DNA of 64,000 nt from Rickettsiales bacterium (GCA_028279475.1 JANQNR010000004.1:124001-188000), one strand, 5' to 3'; counted from the stretch's first letter, positions 43,265 through 53,614 are shown. Translations and numbers: made by a program. Notes: generated by a model not told the origin, from the letters alone.

Positions 43265-43600
43265 CTAACCTTTCTTTTTAGCGCTGGCAAGCGATGATTT
43301 CAGATATGCTTTTGCAGCATGACTGGCACCATCGGCTTGATCAAGTTTGCCCCGAATTACCTCCTGGTGTTCGCCCATCTGATCTAGCAATTGTCCGAGT
43401 CGAATCCCAATGACTTCCAGTTCTTTGGAAAATAATTGTACATCACCTACGGGGATAGATTGCAGATGAATATTCATCTCTTGGCAGATGCTATGAAACT
43501 CGGGAATCTGATCATAATCCCCGGCATCCAGATGTGCAAACATTGCTTCAATGGAGGCTTGGACTCCAGCAATCATTTCGGCAGTGGCTGACTGTGTCAT
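43265..43600 (-). CDS. Hypothetical flagellar-operon protein (111 aa, helical; FliT/FlgN-chaperone-like size)
   Basis: Overlaps the FhlB-like gene by 4 nt and ends 4 nt before fliO; no family firmly recognised. Confidence 0.6.
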   Translation of the reverse strand: MTQSATAEMIAGVQASIEAMFAHLDAGDYDQIPEFHSICQEMNIHLQSIPVGDVQLFSKELEVIGIRLGQLLDQMGEHQEVIRGKLDQADGASHAAKAYLKSSLASAKKKG

Positions 43601-43917
43601 GTCTGTTCTTCTCCCTCTACACCCGGTTTGCCATAAATAGCATTCGTACGATACACATAGCTTAGAATTTCGGCAACGGCGGTAAATGCCTCAAGAGGGA
43701 TGACAGAATCTACTTCCAATTGCGAGAGAATTTCCACAAGATCCGCGTCTTCACGCACCCGTACCCCATGGGCAAAGGCTAATGCCAGAATTTGTTCAGC
43801 GACATCCCCCCTGCCTGTTGCCGTAATTCGGGGGGCGTTATCCTGCCCAGCATCATATTGCAGGGCGACGGCTTTTGTGACATCCTGCCCTGGCGATATG
43901 GTGTCATCACCGGTCAT
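43597..43917 (-). CDS. Stand-alone FlhB C-terminal-domain homologue (FhlB/YlqH type)
   Basis: AVALQYDAGQDNAPRITATGRGDVAEQILALAFAHGVRVREDADLVEILSQLEVDSVIPLEAFTAVAEILSYVYRTN aligns by eye with the FlhB C-domain encoded at 46716..47810. Confidence 0.88.
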   Translation of the reverse strand: MTGDDTISPGQDVTKAVALQYDAGQDNAPRITATGRGDVAEQILALAFAHGVRVREDADLVEILSQLEVDSVIPLEAFTAVAEILSYVYRTNAIYGKPGVEGEEQT

Positions 43918-44181
43918 CTACGCATCCTTTGCCGTATCATCAGGTAGAGTATCAAATGAAGAAAAGTCCAGTGTTTCATCACTAAACAGATCAGCATCGG
44001 CAATCATGGCGGCAGCATTTTCTTCACGAATGCGATCGTGTATTTCTTTACGTAGGATGCTGGCTTCTGGCGGAAAGTCAAACCCCAGCTTGGCGGTTTT
44101 GCCTTTTACCTCTTTAACCGTCAGGGTAATATTGTTGTTGATAACAATCGATTCCCCTACTTTGCGTGACAAATACAGCAT
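43918..44181 (-). CDS. csrA: Carbon storage regulator CsrA
   Basis: MLYLSRKVGESIVINNNITLTVKEVKGKTAKLGFDFPPEASILRKEI. Confidence 0.94.
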   Translation of the reverse strand: MLYLSRKVGESIVINNNITLTVKEVKGKTAKLGFDFPPEASILRKEIHDRIREENAAAMIADADLFSDETLDFSSFDTLPDDTAKDA

Positions 44182-44323
44182 GGCTACGCTTTATAATCCA
44201 ATTTTTTTATCAGGTAAACTGCATTCGCGCTTGAGGTGGTGTGGAATCACGTTTAGTGGCTAAATCCATTATCTTAGCGCGTATAATTACCCACTTGGCA
44301 TGATTTTGGCATAATATACATCA

Positions 44324-44734
44324 ATGGATTACTCAAACATCAAACTCATGCAGATGATGGGCATTAAAATGTCCTACCTGTCCGAGCGGCAGGATATTCT
44401 GGCGCAGAATATCGCCAATGCTGATACGCCGGGTTTTAAAGCCAAAAAACTACGTGATTTGGACTTTGAGCGCATTGCGCTGGCGGAAGCACGTAGGCTC
44501 CATATGAAGGCAAGTTCTGCAGGAGAAAGCCTCGCTGGTGCCCGTTCGACACAAGATTTTCGCCGTGAAAAGCAGCGTGAGACTTATGAAACCACGCCGG
44601 TAGAAAACTCCATTGCTCTAGAAGAACAAATGGCGATGGTGGCGGATAACAATCTGCAATATATGACCGTGACCAACCTTTATACCAAGACTGCCGGTAT
44701 GTTTAAGGTGGCAATCGGACATGGAAACAACTAA
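44324..44734 (+). CDS. flgB: Flagellar basal-body rod protein FlgB
   Basis: YLSERQDILAQNIANADTPGFKAKKLRDLDF; precedes flgC. Confidence 0.94.
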   Translation: MDYSNIKLMQMMGIKMSYLSERQDILAQNIANADTPGFKAKKLRDLDFERIALAEARRLHMKASSAGESLAGARSTQDFRREKQRETYETTPVENSIALEEQMAMVADNNLQYMTVTNLYTKTAGMFKVAIGHGNN

Positions 44735-44748
44735 CGGGAGAATGGAAC

Positions 44749-45159
44749 ATGGTTGATCTGGTTAATTCCATGCATATCGCCGCATCCGGCATGAAAGCGC
44801 AAAGCGATCGCTTGCGGATCGTAGCACAGAATATCGCGAATGTAGACTCCACAGGGGAGACACCAGGTTCTGCTCCTTATCGGCGTAAAGTCGTTACCTT
44901 TAAAAATGTACTGGATCGGGAAATGGACGCCGATCTGGTAGAAGTGAGTAAATATGGCGTCGATAAAAAGCCGTTCCCCCGGCAATATGATCCGTCTCAT
45001 CCGGCTGCCGATGAGAACGGGTATGTGTTGCGTCCAAACGTCAACCCAATGCTGGAAATGGTGGATATGCGTGAAGCGCGACGCGCCTATGAGGCCAACA
45101 TTAATGTGGTGGAAGTCAGCAAGAGCATGCTGATGCAAACGGTGAATATGTTGCGCTAA
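44749..45159 (+). CDS. flgC: Flagellar basal-body rod protein FlgC
   Basis: SMHIAASGMKAQSDRLRIVAQNIANVDSTGETPGSAPYRRKVV; YEANINVVEVSKSMLMQTVNMLR. Confidence 0.96.
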   Translation: MVDLVNSMHIAASGMKAQSDRLRIVAQNIANVDSTGETPGSAPYRRKVVTFKNVLDREMDADLVEVSKYGVDKKPFPRQYDPSHPAADENGYVLRPNVNPMLEMVDMREARRAYEANINVVEVSKSMLMQTVNMLR

Positions 45160-45207
45160 CATCATAACCGGCGTATAGTGATAGTCAGGGACAAATAGGA
45201 GAACCTC

Positions 45208-45567
45208 ATGGATGTGAATCTCACCGCAGCGACTGCCGCCTACAAAAACACCGCCAAAATGCAGAGCGGTACAGGCTCTTCACAAACGGAGAAAACAGCA
45301 TCATTAACGGAAAGTCCGCATTTGCCCGGTGAAGGCCCCACCCGCTTCAAGCCCAACTTTGATGCGCTGGTGGGCGAAGCACTGGATAATGCCCGTGACG
45401 CCGGGTATCGTGGTGAGGGAGTCAGCGCCGAGTCCATTGCTAACAAGGCGGAATATCATGAGTTAATTACCGCAGTGAATAATGCTGACCTGACGTTGCG
45501 CACCGTCGTCGCCGTGCGCGACCGGATGATCAGCGCCTATCAGGACATTATCAAAATGCCGATCTAA
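45208..45567 (+). CDS. fliE: Flagellar hook-basal body protein FliE
   Basis: ADLTLRTVVAVRDRMISAYQDIIKMPI. Confidence 0.92.
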   Translation: MDVNLTAATAAYKNTAKMQSGTGSSQTEKTASLTESPHLPGEGPTRFKPNFDALVGEALDNARDAGYRGEGVSAESIANKAEYHELITAVNNADLTLRTVVAVRDRMISAYQDIIKMPI

Positions 45568-45633
45568 TCTCGGGCATTGTACTTCATGCCGCTCCCGGTA
45601 TAGACTAAACACACAATCATTGCGGAGACAGGT

Positions 45634-45915
45634 ATGAACGGAGCGGAAGTGTTGGATATTGGTCGGGATGCTCTGTATGTGCTGCTTATCATGTCTGCAC
45701 CGGTGATGATTGTATCGCTGGTGGTCGGTCTGGTAATTGCACTGTTTCAGGCATTGACGCAGATTCAGGAGATGACCCTGACCTTTGTTCCCAAAATTGC
45801 TGCTATTTTTATCACACTGATGATCGCCCTACCCTTCATGGGCGCAACATTAGGGGATTTCTACCTGGAACTGATGGATCGGCTGGCCCTACCGGAGAGT
45901 GCCGGAGAAGAATGA
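45634..45915 (+). CDS. fliQ: Flagellar biosynthetic protein FliQ
   Basis: PVMIVSLVVGLVIALFQALTQIQEMTLTFVPKIAAIFI. Confidence 0.96.
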   Translation: MNGAEVLDIGRDALYVLLIMSAPVMIVSLVVGLVIALFQALTQIQEMTLTFVPKIAAIFITLMIALPFMGATLGDFYLELMDRLALPESAGEE

Positions 45916-45936
45916 TGACATTACGCCACAGTACCC

Positions 45937-46716
45937 ATGGAATATAACAATATTCTCGAAGGCTACCTGGTCAGCAATCTGTTTGCCGTACTGATTGTCT
46001 TTGCACGGCTGGGGTCTGCTCTGATGATTATGCCAGGCTTTGGCGAGTTTTATGTCCTAGCCCGCTCACGCTTGCTGCTGGCACTGATTCTATCGCTTGC
46101 CATGGCGCCGTTTCTGGAGCCGTATCTCCCCGAGGTGCCTGACGACCCTGCCCGCCTGATGCTCCTGCTGCTGGGAGAAATAATGATTGGTCTTCTGATC
46201 GCTACGGTAGCACGCATTCTCATCAGCGCCATGCATGTTGCCGGGATGGTTATTTCCTTTCAGTCCAGTTTGGCATTAGCCAATCAATTTGACATTACCC
46301 AGGCTAGCCAAAGTTCCATCATTGGTAACTTTTTGAGTGTAACGGCGATGGTTTTTATTTTTTCGCTGGATTTACACCATATGTTGCTGCGTGGTATTAC
46401 TGACAGCTATACGCTAATGTTACCAGGTGCTATGCCACCGGTTGATGACATCGCCGATTATCTGGCGCGCCTCGTCTCCTATATGTACCGTGTTGGCGTT
46501 CAGCTGGCCGGTCCCAGCATCGCTGCCGGGCTGCTGCTCTACCTTGCAGCAGGTATTCTCTCGCGAGTCATGCCGAATATGCAGGTGTTTTTTGTTATCA
46601 TGCCGCTACAAATCGCTTTGAGTTTCTTTATTCTGATGATTGCATTCAACACGATCATGATTGAATTTGCCGAGTATTTCAGTGCAACTTTCAGTGACTT
46701 TCTGGAGGGCATCTGA
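45937..46716 (+). CDS. fliR: Flagellar biosynthetic protein FliR
   Basis: ARLGSALMIMPGFGEFYVLARSRLLLALILSLAMAPFL; between fliQ and flhB. Confidence 0.95.
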   Translation: MEYNNILEGYLVSNLFAVLIVFARLGSALMIMPGFGEFYVLARSRLLLALILSLAMAPFLEPYLPEVPDDPARLMLLLLGEIMIGLLIATVARILISAMHVAGMVISFQSSLALANQFDITQASQSSIIGNFLSVTAMVFIFSLDLHHMLLRGITDSYTLMLPGAMPPVDDIADYLARLVSYMYRVGVQLAGPSIAAGLLLYLAAGILSRVMPNMQVFFVIMPLQIALSFFILMIAFNTIMIEFAEYFSATFSDFLEGI

Positions 46717-47810
46717 TGGCGGAAGGCGATTCGCAGGACGACTCTCAGAAAACCGAGGAGCCGACCCAGAAACGTATCGAGGATGCGCGTAAGAAAGGGC
46801 AAATTGCCTTTTCTCGTGAAGTAAGTAGTTTTTTTATCTTGCTTGTTTTGTGTATCCTGCTGATCGGGCTATTTCCTTACCTCATGAAACAGTTTGCCGT
46901 GACGTTTTATCCATTCCTCAACCGCCCGCATGACATGGTTACAAGCGCGGGCGGTATCTGGCTTATCAGTGCCGGATTGCTCGAAGATCTGGCACTCATT
47001 ATGATTATCCCGTTTGCAATGACTGTCACGGCGGCATTGGTTGCCGGTGCCATGCAGACACGCTTTAATGTGTCACTGGATCGCATCAAACCCAAATTGG
47101 AAAAAATCTCCTTGTTAAAGGGATTTAAGCGGCTCTTTTCACTAAAAAACTTTGTTGAATTTCTCAAAGGTATCTTCAAAATCGTTATTGTGGGTGTGGT
47201 TGGTTACCTGGCTGTAGCGCCCTATCTTGATTATCTCCGTCTTCTACCAAGTTATGACATGTCCAATTTATTGGAATTCACGATGAAAATGGCCATACGA
47301 ATTGCCGTAGGTATGACGTTGATTATGTTCTTGATTGCGATTGTCGACTACATGTACCAACGTTTTGAATATTTGAAGAACCTGCGTATGACCAAGCAGG
47401 AAATCAAGGATGAATATAAGCAGCAGGAAGGTGATCCGCTGATTAAGTCCAAATTGCGGCAAATCCGTATGGAGCGTGCTAAGAAGCGCATGATGGCGAA
47501 TGTCCCGGATGCAGATGTGGTTGTTACTAATCCAACCCATTATGCCATCGCGCTTTCCTATGAATCGGATAGTATGAAAGCGCCGATTGTCCTTGCGAAG
47601 GGTAAAGATAAGGTGGCGCATCGTATTCGTGAAATAGCCGAGGAACATCGTATCCCGGTTTTCCGTAACCCAATCGTGGCGCGTGCTTTATTTGACAATG
47701 CCGAATTGGATGAGGAAATCCCGATTGAACATTATGAGGCCGTGGCAAAAATTATCGGCTATGTGTACAAAATGCAGGGTAAGATTCCCAAACAGGCACG
47801 ACAATCGTAA
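46716..47810 (+). CDS. flhB: Flagellar biosynthesis protein FlhB
   Basis: EEPTQKRIEDARKKGQIAFSREV; autocleavage motif VVTNPTHYAIAL. Confidence 0.97.
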   Translation: MAEGDSQDDSQKTEEPTQKRIEDARKKGQIAFSREVSSFFILLVLCILLIGLFPYLMKQFAVTFYPFLNRPHDMVTSAGGIWLISAGLLEDLALIMIIPFAMTVTAALVAGAMQTRFNVSLDRIKPKLEKISLLKGFKRLFSLKNFVEFLKGIFKIVIVGVVGYLAVAPYLDYLRLLPSYDMSNLLEFTMKMAIRIAVGMTLIMFLIAIVDYMYQRFEYLKNLRMTKQEIKDEYKQQEGDPLIKSKLRQIRMERAKKRMMANVPDADVVVTNPTHYAIALSYESDSMKAPIVLAKGKDKVAHRIREIAEEHRIPVFRNPIVARALFDNAELDEEIPIEHYEAVAKIIGYVYKMQGKIPKQARQS

Positions 47811-47880
47811 TGGCAGACAGGTTCCCGCATCAATTTTCCTTGCGTTGCCCTTTCCGGCCTTTTAGGTTTTAGATTATTGG

Positions 47881-47933
47881 TATAGCAGTTTAACATCACT
47901 TTTGAACAAAAGTGATGTTAAGGAATTGCTATA
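47881..47933. repeat. Palindromic intergenic element, copy C (53 bp)
   Basis: TATAGCAGTTTAACATCACTTTTGAACAAAAGTGATGTTAAGGAATTGCTATA: perfect 15-bp stem plus perfect 7-bp terminal stem. Confidence 0.85.
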
Positions 47934-47990
47934 CAACTTTTAAATATCGTCACTTTTTCACTTATAAGTGAAGTGACTATAGAGGTGTAT

Positions 47991-48374
47991 ATGAAACATT
48001 TGCTTTGTTGGTTCATGATTATCATGATTGGTTTGTCCTCGGTGCCTGTTCCGGCGTTTGCGCAGCAAGGTAGTGATATTCCGTTGATGGTGATTCGCTA
48101 TAATCAAACGCGTGTCTATTATGACCGACAACTCTATTCTGCGGCCTCCAAGGCTATTAATATTAAGCCATCCGTACTGTTTTCTGTTGTTTCTTTTGTG
48201 CCTCAAAATGGATCAAAACGTCGTCAGAAGTTGATGCACGAGCAATCAGATGCGCAAACGGGACAACTGGTTGCGGATATGAAGCGTATGGGAATTCCTG
48301 CGGATCAGATCAAAGTTACACGTGAATTTGTCGGCGACGGCCGTTACCATGAAATCTATATTTACGTTGATTAG
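47991..48374 (+). CDS. Hypothetical periplasmic protein with signal peptide
   Basis: MKHLLCWFMIIMIGLSSVPVPAFAQQ signal peptide; start trimmed from 47973. Confidence 0.75.
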   Translation: MKHLLCWFMIIMIGLSSVPVPAFAQQGSDIPLMVIRYNQTRVYYDRQLYSAASKAINIKPSVLFSVVSFVPQNGSKRRQKLMHEQSDAQTGQLVADMKRMGIPADQIKVTREFVGDGRYHEIYIYVD

Positions 48375-48552
48375 ATGATGGTCTAAAAAGCAGGGCGCTT
48401 GGCATGACGTCTTCGGCTGATGGGGCATGACCTAAGCGGCGCAACTTGACGCCACACCTGCAACCTGTTATATTCTCTATAGTTCTTTGATGTTATATAC
48501 ATCTTAATTTGTTTCTGGAAGATGAGTGTTGTTATTCTAAGGTGCAATTATT

Positions 48553-48951
48553 ATGCAAACTCTAGCCCCCTCTGACTCCAATCGCGATGCCATCATTGCA
48601 AAGGAGTTAGAAAGTGCTGGAATTCGCGCGATTCCTAGCACAATGTGGGGGAAAGAAGCGTATATTGTTCACGGACCAGATAAGGTTTTTCTTTTTTTTA
48701 GAGAAGAAGAGGCATGGCTGGTGGAGGGAGAAGTCCCTATCGATGTTGCAGAGGGGATGTATCGCGAGCCGGAGAAAGAGCAAATGGTTATTAATGATGA
48801 CCTGACCTGTTTCAATCCGACATCATGCGCAAGCATGATTGAGGATAGGCTGTATGTGACGCGGTACCGCATCACATCGCAAGAGGCCTTAAATCTCTTC
48901 GCGAAAACGATGAAGGATTATGAATTATTCATACCCCCTTGTTATCACTAG
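48553..48951 (+). CDS. Hypothetical protein
   Basis: 132-aa ORF followed by a terminator; no family recognised. Confidence 0.65.
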   Translation: MQTLAPSDSNRDAIIAKELESAGIRAIPSTMWGKEAYIVHGPDKVFLFFREEEAWLVEGEVPIDVAEGMYREPEKEQMVINDDLTCFNPTSCASMIEDRLYVTRYRITSQEALNLFAKTMKDYELFIPPCYH

Positions 48952-48973
48952 TTGATATGGGGGATTTTTTTTT
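48930..48973 (+). terminator. Rho-independent terminator overlapping CDS 3' end
   Basis: ataccccc...gggggatttttttt; left arm lies inside the last codons of 48553..48951. Confidence 0.65.
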
Positions 48974-48978
48974 AAGCG

Positions 48979-50436
48979 CTACAATCTTTGAAATCCAAGT
49001 GCTTCTTCTAGCGCAGCTGCGGCTTTAAACAGCACCGCTTCTTCAAAGGAATTGGACAATAATTGCAGCCCTAGCGGCAGCCCTTGTGCATTCAGACCTG
49101 CCGGAATGGAAATACCCGGCAATCCGGCCAAACTAGCCGGTACGGTAAATACATCGTTGAGATACATCGTCACCGGATCATCCATTTTTTCTCCTGCCTT
49201 GAACGCGGCACTTGGAGCAGTTGGCGTCAGAATCACATCCACCTGCTCATACGCTTCCCGAAAATCTTGAATAATCAGCCCTCGAACCCGCTGCGCCTTG
49301 CGGTAATAAGCGTCATAATAACCGGCAGAGAGCACATAGGTGCCAATCATAATCCGTCGTTTGACTTCCGCGCCAAATCCAGCTGAACGCGTTTTTTCAT
49401 ACATCGCTTCAATGCCGTCTCCCGGGTCGCAGACGCGTAGCCCATAACGTACCCCGTCGTAGCGTGCCAGATTCGATGACGCTTCTGCCGGGGCAATAAT
49501 ATAATAGGTTGGCAATGCATATTTCGTATGTTTCAGTGAAATTGGTACAATCTTAGCGCCCTGCTCTTTCATCAGCTGGATGCCTTTTTCCCACAGTGCC
49601 TCGATCTCCGAATCCATGCCGTCCATTCGATATTCTTCCGGCACACCGACGCGCAGTCCATTTATGTTATGTGTCAGGTCGGCTGCTATATCGGGCAATG
49701 GCTTGTCAGAAGAAGTAGAGTCTTTCGGGTCGTGTCCGGCCATGGCAGAAAACAGTAGGGCGGCATCCTCAACCGTTTTGGTAAGCGGTCCGGCCTGGTC
49801 GAGCGAACTGGCAAAGGCAATGGTTCCCCAGCGTGAGCACCGTCCATAGGTAGGTTTAAAACCAACAATACCACAAAAGGATGCCGGCTGACGGATCGAA
49901 CCGCCCGTATCAGTACCCAGCGCCGCCGTACATAAATTTGCTGCGACTGCTGCCGCCGATCCACCCGATGATCCACCCGGCACCAGTTCTTCACCCCATG
50001 GATTGCCTACATTGCCGTAGTAGCTAGTGATATTCGCCGATCCCATGGCGAATTCATCAAGATTGGTTTTTCCCAGCGTTATACAACCCGCATCCAGCAG
50101 ATTTTGCGTCACGGTCGATTCATAGGAGGGTACAAACCCGTCCAGGATATGCGATGCCGCCGTAGTCTGGATCCCCTGAGTACAGAATAAGTCCTTTATT
50201 GCCAGCGGCACACCTTCCAGCGCCCGCGCATCACCGGCGGCAATCCTTGCATCCGATGCTTTCGCCTGTTCCAGCGCTTTATCAGCCGTCACGGCTATAT
50301 AGGCATTTAGCCCCGGATTCCTTGCCCCGATAGCATCTAGATAAGCACTGCTCACTTCTTGTGCAGAACATTCTCGCGTAGCAATTTTCGTTTGTGTTTC
50401 CGCCAGTGTCCAGCGGGTTACTTCATTTGTTGGCAT
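48979..50436 (-). CDS. gatA: Asp/Glu-tRNA amidotransferase subunit A
   Basis: [58 protein letters not shown] (amidase signature). Confidence 0.97.
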   Translation of the reverse strand: MPTNEVTRWTLAETQTKIATRECSAQEVSSAYLDAIGARNPGLNAYIAVTADKALEQAKASDARIAAGDARALEGVPLAIKDLFCTQGIQTTAASHILDGFVPSYESTVTQNLLDAGCITLGKTNLDEFAMGSANITSYYGNVGNPWGEELVPGGSSGGSAAAVAANLCTAALGTDTGGSIRQPASFCGIVGFKPTYGRCSRWGTIAFASSLDQAGPLTKTVEDAALLFSAMAGHDPKDSTSSDKPLPDIAADLTHNINGLRVGVPEEYRMDGMDSEIEALWEKGIQLMKEQGAKIVPISLKHTKYALPTYYIIAPAEASSNLARYDGVRYGLRVCDPGDGIEAMYEKTRSAGFGAEVKRRIMIGTYVLSAGYYDAYYRKAQRVRGLIIQDFREAYEQVDVILTPTAPSAAFKAGEKMDDPVTMYLNDVFTVPASLAGLPGISIPAGLNAQGLPLGLQLLSNSFEEAVLFKAAAALEEALGFQRL

Positions 50437-50441
50437 TTCTT

Positions 50442-50735
50442 TTATCCCTGATCGATCACTTTAGGTACCACATAACAGCCATGACTGCTTTGCGGTGCAT
50501 TCTTCAGCACGTCGTCCGGCTTGTTCCCGTCCGTTACAGTATCTTTACGCATGGGAAGTGGATGCTCTATCACGCTGGCTATAGCATCGCTCGTGTCATC
50601 ATGCACTTCGGAAAGCTGTTCTATCCAGTCCAGAATGGCAGACAGTTCCTTAGTATAAGTGGCTGTTTCTTCCTCGTTTAATCGGATGCGTGCGAGTTTG
50701 GCGATGTGTGTGACTGTTTTTTCGTCAATGGACAT
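50442..50735 (-). CDS. gatC: Asp/Glu-tRNA amidotransferase subunit C
   Basis: [44 protein letters not shown]. Confidence 0.95.
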   Translation of the reverse strand: MSIDEKTVTHIAKLARIRLNEEETATYTKELSAILDWIEQLSEVHDDTSDAIASVIEHPLPMRKDTVTDGNKPDDVLKNAPQSSHGCYVVPKVIDQG

Positions 50736-50842
50736 GAATTAAGAATCTTACTTTATTACAACAAGCGCTTGTGATAGCGGCTTCCACGGCATGAATCCAG
50801 AAAAATTTCACCTTGCATTTTGTTGGCGTACTCCGTACCGCT

Positions 50843-51292
50843 ATGGGAAACAGTAAACAACGGAGATGCCCTATGTATGCTTATTATTCCCGGTTATGCC
50901 TCACCACCATCGCTACTATCGTATTATCTACCACTGCCCTTGCTAACCCTTACGCTAATATGGATCAGGCACAAATGCAGAAGATGATGCAGGCTGCACA
51001 GAAAATGCAGACCTGTATGCAGGGCATTGACCAAAGCGAGATTAACCGCTTGCAGAAAAAAGGAGAAGCGCTGGAAAAAGAAGTAAAAGCATTATGTCAG
51101 GCGGGAAAACGCCAGAAGGCACAATCAGTGGCGCTGAAACGTGGTAAAGCCATATCCTCTGATCCGGCAATGAAGAAAATGATGAAATGTGGTCAGGGAA
51201 TGGATGGCTTTATTGCTGATATTATGCCGATGGCGCAGGCATCTACCCAGGATGCTTCCGGACGACCCAAGCATCTATGTGATGATATGTAG
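50843..51292 (+). CDS. Hypothetical secreted protein, Gln/Met/Lys-rich (start could be 50873)
   Basis: ORF 50813..51292; signal-like YSRLCLTTIATIVLSTTALANPYA, then helical MDQAQMQKMMQAAQKMQTC. Confidence 0.6.
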   Translation: MGNSKQRRCPMYAYYSRLCLTTIATIVLSTTALANPYANMDQAQMQKMMQAAQKMQTCMQGIDQSEINRLQKKGEALEKEVKALCQAGKRQKAQSVALKRGKAISSDPAMKKMMKCGQGMDGFIADIMPMAQASTQDASGRPKHLCDDM

Positions 51293-51308
51293 TTCATATT
51301 TTTAGGCT

Positions 51309-52097
51309 ATGTTGTACGAAACTGAGCGCTATCAACTCTATCAGATTGACCTGCGTAATGCGTTGGCGAATTACAACTATATCCTGCATTGCCGAAAAAC
51401 CGGCTGTACGGCAGCGATTGATCCGACGGAGGCTGTCCCGATACTGGAAGTACTGGACCAGCAAGGCTGGGAACTGAATTATATCCTGAGCACCCATCAC
51501 CACGCCGACCATGTCGGAGGGAATCTGGAACTGAAACGGCAAACGGGATGTACGATTGTTGGCAATCGCCATGACGCAGACCGTATTCCCGGTATTGACC
51601 AGATGGTCGAGGAAGGACAACAGATAAATGTGGGAGACCTGCAAGCTTCTATCATTGACCTGCCTGGACATACGATTGGCCATATCGCTTATTTCTTTGA
51701 ATATAACCGGCTATTGTTTAGTGGTGATACGGTATTCTCCATGGGATGTGGTCGGTTATTTGAAGGGACGGCAGCACAGATGACGAAAAGCTTCAGCAAA
51801 ATCGCCACTTTGCCTGATGATACTCTGATCTGCGCCGCGCATGAATATACGCAGAGTAATGGAGTGTTTGCCTTGCATGTTGACCCCGACAATGCACAGC
51901 TTCAAGAACGCATGAACGAGGTTAAACAGCAGCGAACGAAGGATTTACCCACTGTTCCTGTCTCTTTAGGTGTTGAAAAAGCGACCAATCCCTTCTTTAG
52001 ATTGCACAGCGACGACATCATTGCCAATCTGGGGTTACATCGGCCAGCTTCGGATGTGGTTTTTAGAACACTAAGAGAATTAAAAAATTCTTTTTAG
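51309..52097 (+). CDS. gloB: Hydroxyacylglutathione hydrolase (glyoxalase II)
   Basis: ILSTHHHADHVGGNLEL (HxHxDH), LPGHTIGHIAYFF, LFSGDTVFSMGCGRLFEGT. Confidence 0.93.
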   Translation: MLYETERYQLYQIDLRNALANYNYILHCRKTGCTAAIDPTEAVPILEVLDQQGWELNYILSTHHHADHVGGNLELKRQTGCTIVGNRHDADRIPGIDQMVEEGQQINVGDLQASIIDLPGHTIGHIAYFFEYNRLLFSGDTVFSMGCGRLFEGTAAQMTKSFSKIATLPDDTLICAAHEYTQSNGVFALHVDPDNAQLQERMNEVKQQRTKDLPTVPVSLGVEKATNPFFRLHSDDIIANLGLHRPASDVVFRTLRELKNSF

Positions 52098-52197
52098 TCG
52101 CGTTGATTCTAAAATCCCGTTAATTTTGCGGCGCAGCATGTAATGTAGTTTTACGTAAGCGTTTGCTTATTTAACATACATAAAGGATTGTTTTACT

Positions 52198-53529
52198 ATG
52201 TTTTCTGTAATGACAAAAATCCTTCCCTGTCTTTCACTCTTGGCATTAATGCATGTACCTAGCGCTGCTCTTGCGCAGGATATGCCGGTGGCTGAAGGTG
52301 TATCCGGGGAAGTTGTTTATATTTTGAACACATTGTTGTTCCTGTTTTGTGGTGTACTAGTCATGTTCATGGCTGCCGGGTTTGCCATGCTGGAAGCCGG
52401 GATGGTGCGTTACCAGAATGTCGGCGCAATTGTGCTCAAGAATATCTCACTATACTCTCTTTCCGGCCTGATGTTCTATCTGGTGGGCTATAACCTGATG
52501 TATTCCGGCGTTGACGGCGGGTATATCGGATCATTTGGTATCTGGGGTGCTGATGACTCTGCTGCAGAAGCCGGCAATTTTGGTGAAGTTGGCTACGCCG
52601 CTTCGTCCGACTGGTTCTTCCAGATGGTATTTGTGGCTACTGCGTCTTCTATCGTTTCCGGTGCCGTTGCTGAGCGGATGCGTGTCTGGGCATTCCTGAT
52701 GTTTACCGCCGTACTGAGTAGTATAATCTATCCGATTACCGGTTCATGGAAATGGGGCGGCGGTTGGCTGGATGGTATTGGCTTCCAGGATTTTGCCGGT
52801 TCTACACTCGTACACTCCGTCGGAGGCTGGGCGGCATTAACTGCCATCGCTATTTTGGGGCCACGGATTGGTCGTTTCACTGAAAGCGGACAGCCGGTGG
52901 CAATCCTACCGTCCAACATTGTCTTTGTCTGCCTGGGTGTGTTTGTCTTATGGCTGGGTTGGTTTGGATTTAATGGTGGATCACAACTGGCCCTCGGTTC
53001 CGGTGCTGATGCTAATGCTGTTGCAAATATTTTTGTAAACACAAATATCGCTGCCGCTGCCGGGGTCATTACCGTCATGGTACTTACACAGGTTCTGCGT
53101 AAGAAAATTGACGTGTATATGGCACTCAATGGCGCGTTGGCTGGCTTGGTAAGTATTACGGCAGAGCCGTTGACTCCTAGCATTGGTCAAGCTGCTATCA
53201 TCGGTGCTGTCGGTGGTGTCATCATTATGATCACGGTTCCGCTGCTGGAGCGTTTCCGTCTGGATGATGTGGTCGGTGCCATTCCGGTTCACCTATGCTG
53301 TGGTATCTGGGGTACGCTGATTGTTCCTTGGACTAATGCCGATGCGACACTGGTTGCTCAGTTAACAGGCATCGTTGCGATCGGTGGTTTCACGATCGTC
53401 AGCACGACGGTGGTCTGGTTGGTGATTAAAGCCATTGTCGGTGTACGGGTTGAGTCTGAAAAAGAGCATGAAGGACTCGACATTGCCGAGCTTGGTGTAC
53501 TGGGAATGCCTTACGCACATAAGTCGTAA
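52198..53529 (+). CDS. amtB: Ammonium transporter Amt
   Basis: FAMLEAGMVRYQNVGAIVLKN, DFAGSTLVHSVGGWAAL, AIPVHLCCGIWGTL. Confidence 0.93.
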   Translation: MFSVMTKILPCLSLLALMHVPSAALAQDMPVAEGVSGEVVYILNTLLFLFCGVLVMFMAAGFAMLEAGMVRYQNVGAIVLKNISLYSLSGLMFYLVGYNLMYSGVDGGYIGSFGIWGADDSAAEAGNFGEVGYAASSDWFFQMVFVATASSIVSGAVAERMRVWAFLMFTAVLSSIIYPITGSWKWGGGWLDGIGFQDFAGSTLVHSVGGWAALTAIAILGPRIGRFTESGQPVAILPSNIVFVCLGVFVLWLGWFGFNGGSQLALGSGADANAVANIFVNTNIAAAAGVITVMVLTQVLRKKIDVYMALNGALAGLVSITAEPLTPSIGQAAIIGAVGGVIIMITVPLLERFRLDDVVGAIPVHLCCGIWGTLIVPWTNADATLVAQLTGIVAIGGFTIVSTTVVWLVIKAIVGVRVESEKEHEGLDIAELGVLGMPYAHKS

Positions 53530-53549
53530 GGGATTCTAAGCCTAATAAG

Positions 53550-53585
53550 AAAGCCGGGGCGGATTCTCCTCCCCGGCTTTTTTTT
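53550..53585 (+). terminator. Rho-independent terminator after amtB
   Basis: aaagccgggg-cggattctcct-ccccggctttttttt. Confidence 0.92.
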
Positions 53586-53614
53586 ACTTATGAAGTGAAA
53601 TGAGAAATACGTAT

